NCBI GenBank assembly: GCA_903643055.1
Contig: CAHJWV010000333.1
Location: 1-5,024 of the forward strand
Source: Burkholderiales bacterium
Lineage (GTDB): Bacteria; Pseudomonadota; Gammaproteobacteria; Burkholderiales; Burkholderiaceae
Reading direction: 5' to 3'
DNA length: 5,024 nucleotides
Part shown: one piece after another, positions 1 to 5,024 of the stretch
Position numbering within the stretch: position 1 is the stretch's first letter
Layout: each line of letters begins with the position of its first letter
Program-made: the position numbers and the translations under genes
The notes under the pieces: generated by a model
Database searches by the model: none
Seen by the model: the letters and a program-made list of their open reading frames with translations, nothing else
Told to the model about the DNA's origin: nothing

Positions 1-1
1 T

Positions 2-2233
2 GGCATCGCCGAGCGCCGCACGCAGGTCGTCAACTGGGACCCGATCGACCAGACCGTGCTCGCCAATGAGCAGGTGATCGACGGCAAGGGCTGGCGTTCG
101 GGCGCGGTGGTCGAGAAGCGCGAGATCCCCGGCTACTACCTGAACATCACGAAGTACGCCGATGAGTTGCTGCAGCATGTCAGCGAGCAGCTGCCGGGAT
201 GGCCCGAGCGCGTGAAGCTGATGCAGGAAAACTGGATCGGCAAGAGCGAGGGCGTGCGCCTGGCCTTCCCGCACACGATTGCCGGCCATGATGGCCAGCT
301 GATTCAAGGCGGCCGGCTCTATGTCTTCACGACACGGGCCGACACGTTGATGGGCGTGACCTTCTGCGCCGTCGCACCGGAGCATCCGCTGGCGCTGCAT
401 GCCGCCGCCTCCAACCCGGCGGTGGCTGCCTTCATCGAGGAATGCAAGGCCGGCGGCACGACCGAAGCCGAACTCGCCACGCAGGAGAAAAAGGGCGTGC
501 CGACCGGGCTGAAGGTGTCGCACCCGCTGACCGGCAAGCCGATCGATGTGTGGGTCGGCAACTATGTGCTGATGAGCTACGGTGACGGCGCGGTGATGGG
601 CGTGCCGGCGCATGACGAGCGCGACTTCGCGTTTGCGAAGAAATACGGCATCGACCTGCTGCAGGTCGTGCAGGTCGATGACGAGCCGCACTTCAGCTAC
701 GACCACTGGCAGGAGTGGTATGGCGACAAGACGCGCGGCGTCACGATCAACTCCGACAACTTCAGCGGCCTTGACCACAAGACCGCCGTCACGGCCGTGG
801 CCGAGGCGCTGGCGCACAAGGGCCTGGGCGAGAAGAAGACGACCTGGCGCCTGCGCGACTGGGGCATCAGCCGCCAGCGCTACTGGGGCACGCCGATCCC
901 GATCATTCACTGCGAGGAGCATGGCCCGGTGCCGGTGGCTGAGCGCGATCTGCCGGTCGTGTTGCCCGAAGACCTGATCCCCGATGGTTCCGGCAACCCG
1001 CTGAACAAACACGCCGCGTTCTTGAACGTGGCCTGCCCGACCTGCGGCAAGCCTGCGCGGCGCGAGACCGACACGATGGACACCTTCGTCGACAGCTCGT
1101 GGTACTTCATGCGCTACTGCGACGCGCGCAATGACAAGGCGATGGTCGGCGCCGGCACGCAGTACTGGATGCCGATGGACCAATACATCGGCGGCATCGA
1201 GCACGCGATCCTGCATCTGCTGTACGCCCGCTTCTGGACCAAGGTGATGCGCGACCTGCACCTGGTGAAGGTCGATGAGCCATTCACCCGGCTGCTGACG
1301 CAGGGCATGGTGCTCAACGAAGCCTTCTCGCGCACCGAGAGCGGCAAAGACTACTTCTGGGCCAAAGACCTCGACATCGCTCGCGACGAGCATGCCAATG
1401 TGCTGTCGGCCGTCAGCAAGGCCGACGGCAAGCCGGTGGCCTATGAAGGCTGGACGACGATGTCCAAGTCGAAGAACAACGGCGTCGACCCGCAAGAGTT
1501 GATCGAACGTTATGGTGCCGACACTGCGCGCCTGTTTGTGATGTTCGCGTCACCGCCTGAGCAGACGCTCGAATGGAACGATGCCGGCGTCGAAGGCGCG
1601 CACCGCTTCCTGCGGCGCGTCTGGAACTTCTGCTCCGATGACGCCCGTGCTCCTTTGCTGCGCACGCATGCAGCAGCGAACTGGCAAGACCTGGGCTCGG
1701 AGGGCAAGGCCTTCCGGCGCGAAGTGCATTTGCTGCTGAAGCAGGCGAGCTTCGACTACGAGCGCATGCAATACAACACCGTCGTTTCGGCCGCGATGAA
1801 GCTGCTGAACGCGATCGAGAAATTCGGTGCCGTGCCTACGCTTGCTTCGCAAGCCGATGCCGCGCCGGTGAGCCTTGCGCGCCGCGCTGCGCTGCGCGAG
1901 GCGGTGTCGGTTCTGCTGTGCGTGTTGTACCCCGCGTGCCCGCATTTGACTTGGCAGCTCTGGAGCGACCTCGGCTTTGCGAAGGTTCATGGCGATCTGC
2001 TCGATGCGCCTTGGCCCGCCGTTGATGAGGTGGCACTGGTGCAGGACGAGATCGAACTGGTGTTGCAGGTCAACGGCAAGCTGCGCGGCTCGGTTACTGT
2101 GCCGGTGAATGCTGACAAGGCGCAGATCGAGGCGGCTGCGCTGGCCCATCCGGATTACCTGCGTTTCGCCGAGGGCCGCGCGCCGAAGAAGGTGATTGTG
2201 GTGCCGGGCCGCCTTGTGAACGTCGTCGTCTGA
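2..2233 (+). CDS. leuS: Leucine--tRNA ligase (LeuRS), 5'-truncated by the window edge
   Basis: Cytoplasmic class I aminoacyl-tRNA synthetase that charges tRNA-Leu with leucine using ATP and edits mischarged products. 743 codons are visible, ending in TGA at 2231-2233. The frame is open to the left edge, and alignment from memory with the E. coli enzyme suggests about 145 N-terminal residues are missing, including the HIGH motif. Visible, in order (residues counted from base 2): [14 protein letters not shown] (11-24); the CP1 editing domain with threonine-rich [10 protein letters not shown] (109-118) and HDERD (204-208); return to the catalytic core at GISRQRYWG (bases 863-889); a putative zinc site C304-x2-H307 and C345-x2-C348; [12 protein letters not shown]; signature loop TMSKS (486-490); the anticodon-binding helical domain; and a C-terminal domain with VNGKLRG and [14 protein letters not shown]. 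The first lysine of KMSKS is Thr here. Its stop overlaps the lptE start. Identification is very secure. Confidence 0.98.
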   Translation, partial: GIAERRTQVVNWDPIDQTVLANEQVIDGKGWRSGAVVEKREIPGYYLNITKYADELLQHVSEQLPGWPERVKLMQENWIGKSEGVRLAFPHTIAGHDGQLIQGGRLYVFTTRADTLMGVTFCAVAPEHPLALHAAASNPAVAAFIEECKAGGTTEAELATQEKKGVPTGLKVSHPLTGKPIDVWVGNYVLMSYGDGAVMGVPAHDERDFAFAKKYGIDLLQVVQVDDEPHFSYDHWQEWYGDKTRGVTINSDNFSGLDHKTAVTAVAEALAHKGLGEKKTTWRLRDWGISRQRYWGTPIPIIHCEEHGPVPVAERDLPVVLPEDLIPDGSGNPLNKHAAFLNVACPTCGKPARRETDTMDTFVDSSWYFMRYCDARNDKAMVGAGTQYWMPMDQYIGGIEHAILHLLYARFWTKVMRDLHLVKVDEPFTRLLTQGMVLNEAFSRTESGKDYFWAKDLDIARDEHANVLSAVSKADGKPVAYEGWTTMSKSKNNGVDPQELIERYGADTARLFVMFASPPEQTLEWNDAGVEGAHRFLRRVWNFCSDDARAPLLRTHAAANWQDLGSEGKAFRREVHLLLKQASFDYERMQYNTVVSAAMKLLNAIEKFGAVPTLASQADAAPVSLARRAALREAVSVLLCVLYPACPHLTWQLWSDLGFAKVHGDLLDAPWPAVDEVALVQDEIELVLQVNGKLRGSVTVPVNADKAQIEAAALAHPDYLRFAEGRAPKKVIVVPGRLVNVVV

Positions 2234-2793
2234 TGACGCGCTTTCGTTCGATACCGATGGCGCCGATGCGAGACCCAACCCGGAGCAAGCGGGCGTCGCG
2301 CCGCGTGGTCATGCTCGGCGTGATCGGCGCGGCCAGCCTGCTGGTCGCCGGCTGTGGCTTCGAGCTGCGCCGCTCGCCGGAGCTGGCCTTTCGCACGATA
2401 TATCTGTCGGGCTTCAAGCCGCGCTCGACCTTGGCCGATGAGCTGCGTCGCACGCTCTCGTTGACGACGACCACGCTGGTGGTCGACAACCCGACGAAGG
2501 CCGAAGTGATCCTGGAGTCGCTGACCGATGTGCGCGACAAGAGCGTCAGCGCGCCGGGCTCTGCCGGCCAGGTGCTGGAGCTGGAACTGCATGCGCGCTT
2601 CAGCTTTCGCTTGCGCAATGCCGCAGGCAAAGAGCTGATCGGCGCGTCGGAGATTGCGCAGGTGCGCGACATGACCTTCAACGAGCGCGATGCCTGGGGC
2701 AAGGAGCAGGAAGAAGAGATGCTCTACCACTCGATGCAAAGCGACATTGCAGCTCAGGTGCTGCGCCGGCTGGCCGCGGTGAAGGCGCTGTAG
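2233..2793 (+). CDS. lptE: LPS-assembly lipoprotein LptE (RlpB)
   Basis: 186-residue outer-membrane lipoprotein. In the known family LptE sits inside the LptD barrel, and the pair inserts lipopolysaccharide into the outer leaflet. The N-terminus is a basic region (many Arg/Lys to residue 24), a hydrophobic segment (about 25-39) and a lipobox VAGC with the lipidated cysteine at residue 41. GFELRR follows, matching the GCGF/W-x-LR start of mature LptE proteins. The rest is a small alpha/beta domain with an acidic C-terminal helix (EQEEEMLYHSM), as in the family. The ATG overlaps the leuS stop (TGATG), and with no clear Shine-Dalgarno this points to translational coupling. Later ATGs at 2257 and 2266 would shorten the long n-region but lack better signals, and one at 2311 would remove the positive charges. 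The basic region contains SRRVVM, which resembles a twin-arginine motif. Sequence identity in this family is low, so the call rests on the signal peptide, motif and gene order. Confidence 0.9.
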   Translation: MTRFRSIPMAPMRDPTRSKRASRRVVMLGVIGAASLLVAGCGFELRRSPELAFRTIYLSGFKPRSTLADELRRTLSLTTTTLVVDNPTKAEVILESLTDVRDKSVSAPGSAGQVLELELHARFSFRLRNAAGKELIGASEIAQVRDMTFNERDAWGKEQEEEMLYHSMQSDIAAQVLRRLAAVKAL

Positions 2794-2797
2794 CGCG

Positions 2798-3895
2798 ATG
2801 CAGCTGCGCTCCGATCAACTTGCCGGCCACCTGGCCAAGGGCCTGCGCTCGCTGTACACCGTGTACGGCGATGAGCCGCTGCTGGTGCAAGAAGCAACCG
2901 ATGCCATTCGCGTTGCGGCCCGCGCGGGCGGCCACAGCGAGCGCCAGGTGCACACCGTGGCCGGCGCGCATTTCGACTGGAGCGGGCTGATCGGCGCCTC
3001 GCAGGCGATGAGCCTGTTCGCCGACAAGCAGCTGATCGAAATCCGCATTCCATCGGGCAAGCCGGGCAAGGAGGGCTCCGAGGCGTTGCAGCGTTATTGC
3101 GCGCACCTGTCAGGCGATGTGGTGACCGTGCTGCAGCTGCCCAAGCTCGACCGCACGCAGCAAAGCAGCAGCTGGTTCACCGCGCTCGATGCGGCGGGCG
3201 TGACCTTGCGCGTCGACCCGATCGAACGCGAGGCGCTGCCGACCTGGATTGCACAACGCCTGTCCGCGCAAGGCCAGCGCGTGCAGGGCGGCGAGGCCGG
3301 GCAGCACACGCTGGCGTTTTTCTCCGACCGCGTCGAAGGCAACCTGCTGGCGGCGCACCAGGAAATCCAGAAGCTGGCGCTGCTTTATCCGGCCGGCGAA
3401 CTGAGCTTCGAGCAGATCGAAGCGGCGGTGTTGAACGTGGCGCGCTACGACGTGTTCAAGCTGGGCGAGGCGATTCTGGCCGGGCAGGTCGGGCGCGCGC
3501 TGCGCATGCTCGATGGGCTGCAGGCCGAAGGCGAGGCCGCGGTGCTGGTGCACTGGACCCTGGCCAACGACATCCTGGCGCTCAAGCGCGTCAAGGATGC
3601 AGTGAACCATGGCAAGCCCTTGCCGATGGCGCTGCGCGAGGCGCGGGTCTGGGGCAACAAGGAGCGCCTGTTCGAGCGCGTCGTGCCGTATCTCGACACC
3701 GACGCGCTGGCGCGGCTGGTCGAGGCGGCGCAGGTGTGCGATGGCCTCGTCAAAGGCCTGCGGCACCGCGACTGGCCGCTCGATGCCTGGGAAGGCTTGC
3801 GCAGGTTGGTGCTGATGACGATCCAGGCGATGGCCGCGCCCACGGGCGGGCGCAGCAAGCGCGCGCCGCTGCCACCGCTGGTGCTGAACGCTTGA
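2798..3895 (+). CDS. holA: DNA polymerase III subunit delta (clamp loader)
   Basis: 365-residue delta subunit of the gamma/tau complex. In the family it binds the beta sliding clamp and opens its ring for loading at primed sites. The N-terminal AAA+-like domain begins with LYTVYGDEPLLVQEATDAIR (residues 19-38). It occupies the usual P-loop place but has no GKT/S, as expected for the non-ATPase delta subunit. QAMSLF falls at residues 69-74, the same numbering as the E. coli clamp-binding element (Met71, Leu73, Phe74 as I recall). The C-terminal helical collar domain includes YDVFKLGEAILAGQVGRALRMLDGL. The protein is about 20 residues longer than E. coli HolA (about 343); the last residues form a basic, Pro-rich tail ending LPPLVLNA. 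It starts 4 bases after lptE; a GAAGG at 2781-2785 is 12 bases from the ATG, so coupling to lptE translation is likely. TGA at 3893-3895. Confidence 0.96.
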   Translation: MQLRSDQLAGHLAKGLRSLYTVYGDEPLLVQEATDAIRVAARAGGHSERQVHTVAGAHFDWSGLIGASQAMSLFADKQLIEIRIPSGKPGKEGSEALQRYCAHLSGDVVTVLQLPKLDRTQQSSSWFTALDAAGVTLRVDPIEREALPTWIAQRLSAQGQRVQGGEAGQHTLAFFSDRVEGNLLAAHQEIQKLALLYPAGELSFEQIEAAVLNVARYDVFKLGEAILAGQVGRALRMLDGLQAEGEAAVLVHWTLANDILALKRVKDAVNHGKPLPMALREARVWGNKERLFERVVPYLDTDALARLVEAAQVCDGLVKGLRHRDWPLDAWEGLRRLVLMTIQAMAAPTGGRSKRAPLPPLVLNA

Positions 3896-3917
3896 GCCGC
3901 GTTTGAGTGGCGCTTGA

Positions 3918-3963
3918 GCTGAGCGGCATCAATGATCTTGGCCGACGGCACGGCGCGCTCAGC
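3918..3963. terminator. Possible intergenic hairpin between convergent holA and ghrA
   Basis: GCTGAGCG (3918-3925) and CGCTCAGC (3956-3963) form a perfect 8-bp inverted repeat around a 30-base loop. A competing 6-bp stem, TCAGCG (3959-3964) with CGCTGA (3978-3983), shares part of the same arm. The position between two convergent stop codons suits a shared bidirectional terminator, but neither strand has a run of T after the stem. It is therefore not a classical intrinsic terminator, and the repeat could be chance in GC-rich DNA. Confidence 0.25.
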
Positions 3964-3992
3964 GGTAAACCGTTCGGCGCTGAACGACTGTG

Positions 3993-4928
3993 TCAATAAC
4001 CTTGTGTGCGATCGACCCGGTGCGCGATTGCGCCGCCCGCGCGAAATGACCGCACATTCGCCGCCACGACTGCAGCGGCACTGCGCGGGTCGGTCATTGC
4101 GGCGGCATGCGGCAGTACCGTAATGCGCGGGTGTTGCCAAAACGGGTGATCGATCGGCAAGGGTTCGCGTTCGAACACATCGAGCACCGCGCGATGCAGC
4201 AGGCCAAGCTCCAGCGCCTGCAGCAGATCGGCTTCGATCACATGCCCGCCGCGCCCCAGGTTGACGAGGCTGGCACCGCGCTTCATCAGCGCGAAACGCT
4301 CGCTGTTGAAGAGGCCGCGGGTGGCTTCGGTCAAGGGCAGCAGGTTGATCAGCAGGTCGGCTTGCGACAGCACGCCGTGCAGCGCGGCATCGCCATGGCG
4401 GGTGTCGATGCCATCGATCGACGTGGGCCTTCGGCTCCAGCCGGTCACCGGGTAGCCGCTGCCGGCCACGCGCGCCGCAACCACGCGGCCGATCTCGCCC
4501 AGGCCCAGCACCGCGACGCGGCATTCGTCGGCGCGGGTTTGTGGATGCAGCTGCCAGCGGCGTTCGGCTTGTTGCTGTGCGTAGTCGAAGAAGCCGCGGT
4601 GCAGCGACAGCACCGCCCACAGCGCGGTTTGCGCCATCGCTTCGCTCATCGCCGGGTCGACCATGCGCGCCAGCGGCACGTGTGCCGGCAGCGTGTTGTC
4701 GTGCAGCAAGCGTTCGACGCCGGCCCAGGTGGACTGGATGAAGCGCAGCGCGGGCAGGCCCTGCAATGCGCCGGGCTCGGGGCCGGTGATGATGGCGATG
4801 TCGATCGCCTCGAGCGCACAAGCGCCGCGGTCGGTGACGATGGTTTCTTCCGGCAGCGCGGCGCGCAGCGTCTGCGCCCAATCCGTCAGGTCGCGGCCTT
4901 GAAGCGAGGTGGCAAGCAGGATCGGCAT
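3993..4928 (-). CDS. ghrA: Glyoxylate/hydroxypyruvate reductase A (D-2-hydroxyacid dehydrogenase family)
   Basis: Complete 311-residue cytoplasmic oxidoreductase. GhrA enzymes reduce glyoxylate to glycolate and hydroxypyruvate to glycerate, usually with NADPH. The length equals that of E. coli GhrA (312), and the ending VDRTQGY matches its VDRARGY. The Rossmann motif is VLGLGEIG (GxGxxG at 142-147). After the second strand comes WSRRP (164-168), whose arginines suit the NADP phosphate. INLLPLTEAT (194-203) and NLGRGGHVIEADLL follow. The predicted catalytic triad is R226, E255 (DVFEREPLP) and H274 (LPHAAA), spaced as in the family. The ATG at 4928-4926 is chosen because AAGAAGG lies 5 bases upstream and MPILLATS aligns with the E. 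coli N-terminus. The frame stays open upstream through the hexanucleotide array, so a Thr-Pro leader cannot be excluded. It is convergent with holA. The substrate within the hydroxyacid dehydrogenase family is inferred. Confidence 0.93.
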   Translation of the reverse strand: MPILLATSLQGRDLTDWAQTLRAALPEETIVTDRGACALEAIDIAIITGPEPGALQGLPALRFIQSTWAGVERLLHDNTLPAHVPLARMVDPAMSEAMAQTALWAVLSLHRGFFDYAQQQAERRWQLHPQTRADECRVAVLGLGEIGRVVAARVAGSGYPVTGWSRRPTSIDGIDTRHGDAALHGVLSQADLLINLLPLTEATRGLFNSERFALMKRGASLVNLGRGGHVIEADLLQALELGLLHRAVLDVFEREPLPIDHPFWQHPRITVLPHAAAMTDPRSAAAVVAANVRSFRAGGAIAHRVDRTQGY

Positions 4929-4933
4929 ATCAG

Positions 4934-4940
4934 CCTTCTT
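4934..4940 (-). promoter_or_regulatory. Shine-Dalgarno sequence of ghrA
   Basis: On the minus strand AAGAAGG is followed by CTGAT and then the ATG at 4928, a 5-base spacing. It is the clearest ribosome binding site in the window and fixes the ghrA start. Only four bases (4941-4944) separate it from the first, imperfect unit of the hexanucleotide array, so changes in array length act directly next to it. Confidence 0.7.
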
Positions 4941-4944
4941 GAGC

Positions 4945-5024
4945 GGCGTTGGTGTTGGTGTTGGTGTTGGTGTTGGTGTTGGTGTTGGTGTTGGTGTTGG
5001 TGTTGGTGTTGGTGTTGGTGTTGG
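4945..5024. repeat. Hexanucleotide tandem repeat (GGTGTT)n, cut by the window edge
   Basis: The + strand reads GGCGTT (4945-4950, one mismatch), then twelve perfect GGTGTT units (4951-5022) and the first two bases of another. The minus-strand unit is AACACC. There is no interruption within the perfect part. The unit length is a multiple of three, and none of the six reading frames through it contains a stop. It lies directly upstream of the ghrA ribosome binding site. The total unit number is unknown because the array runs off the end. Perfect repeats of this kind change length by replication slippage, so the copy number may vary among cells. Confidence 0.97.

Larger units (their letters stand above)
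4930..5024 (-). other. Possible C-terminal tail of an upstream minus-strand gene (Asn-Thr repeats)
   Basis: In the minus-strand frame starting at 5022 the array encodes twelve Asn-Thr pairs, then N-A-A-Q-E-G and TGA at 4932-4930, one base before the ghrA ATG. Such a stop-start junction (TGATATG), with the ribosome binding site inside the preceding frame, is typical of adjacent genes in an operon. The frame has no start in the window. Openness through the array proves nothing, since no frame of this hexamer has a stop. I therefore treat it as a candidate only; the alternative is that the array is a non-coding leader. Confidence 0.22.

Noticed and set aside
56..58. GTG at 56 as the start of leuS
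   Set aside because: The frame is open to the left edge and the residues before it ([10 protein letters not shown]) are conserved LeuRS sequence, so the true start is outside the window.
1550..2278. Minus-strand open frame of 242 codons opposite the leuS 3' end
   Set aside because: Antisense shadow of leuS with Arg/His/Gln-rich composition and no recognisable motif; leuS is conserved throughout this stretch.
2311..2313. Later ATG as the lptE start
   Set aside because: It would delete the basic n-region needed for the signal peptide and lose the leuS stop-start overlap that fits translational coupling.
3097..3906. Plus-strand open frame of 269 codons inside holA
   Set aside because: A second frame of holA, dominated by Arg, Ala and Gly, with no start signal or domain.
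3932..4123. Small 63-codon plus-strand frame in the holA-ghrA gap
   Set aside because: Most of it is antisense to the conserved C-terminus of ghrA, there is no Shine-Dalgarno and the product is Arg-rich and featureless.
3445..4881. Long open frame on the minus strand (478 codons) covering ghrA and the end of holA
   Set aside because: It lies across two well-supported genes in other frames and is full of Arg, Ala, Pro and Ser, as expected for an off-frame reading of GC-rich coding DNA. No domain is recognisable.
4945..5024. CRISPR array or telomere-like repeat
   Set aside because: A 6-base unit without spacers is a simple tandem repeat, not CRISPR. Nothing else in the window suggests a linear replicon end.

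Overview
This is high-GC, densely coding DNA from a beta-proteobacterium, most likely of the order Burkholderiales. That placement rests on the gene order leuS-lptE-holA, on Burkholderiales-like protein wording (for example the start of the visible LeuRS) and on strong GC bias at third codon positions. It was made by reading, not by a database search.

Positions 2-2233 hold the 3' five-sixths of leuS (leucyl-tRNA synthetase); its N-terminus, with the HIGH motif, lies off the left edge. lptE (outer-membrane LPS-assembly lipoprotein) follows at 2233-2793, and its start codon overlaps the leuS stop. holA (delta subunit of the DNA polymerase III clamp loader) follows at 2798-3895, after only 4 bases. 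All three are on the + strand and look like one translationally coupled housekeeping operon joining protein synthesis, envelope biogenesis and replication. No promoter for it is in the window.

A 97-base gap (3896-3992) separates the holA stop from the stop of a convergent minus-strand gene. It holds an 8-bp perfect inverted repeat that may help end transcription from one or both sides, but there is no U-tract. The minus-strand gene (4928-3993) is a complete GhrA-type glyoxylate/hydroxypyruvate reductase with a good ribosome binding site.

The most unusual item is at the right edge: a hexanucleotide tandem array, GGTGTT on the + strand and AACACC on the minus strand. It has one imperfect and twelve perfect units and begins 4 bases beyond the ghrA Shine-Dalgarno sequence. 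It runs off the window, so its full length and the identity of whatever lies upstream of ghrA cannot be seen. Read on the minus strand, the array is open in all frames. One frame gives an Asn-Thr repeat tail that stops one base before the ghrA ATG, as the end of an upstream operon gene would. Another frame is continuous with ghrA and would give a Thr-Pro repeat leader. Apart from this array the window is ordinary core-genome sequence; I see no mobile element, RNA gene, CRISPR array or defence system.
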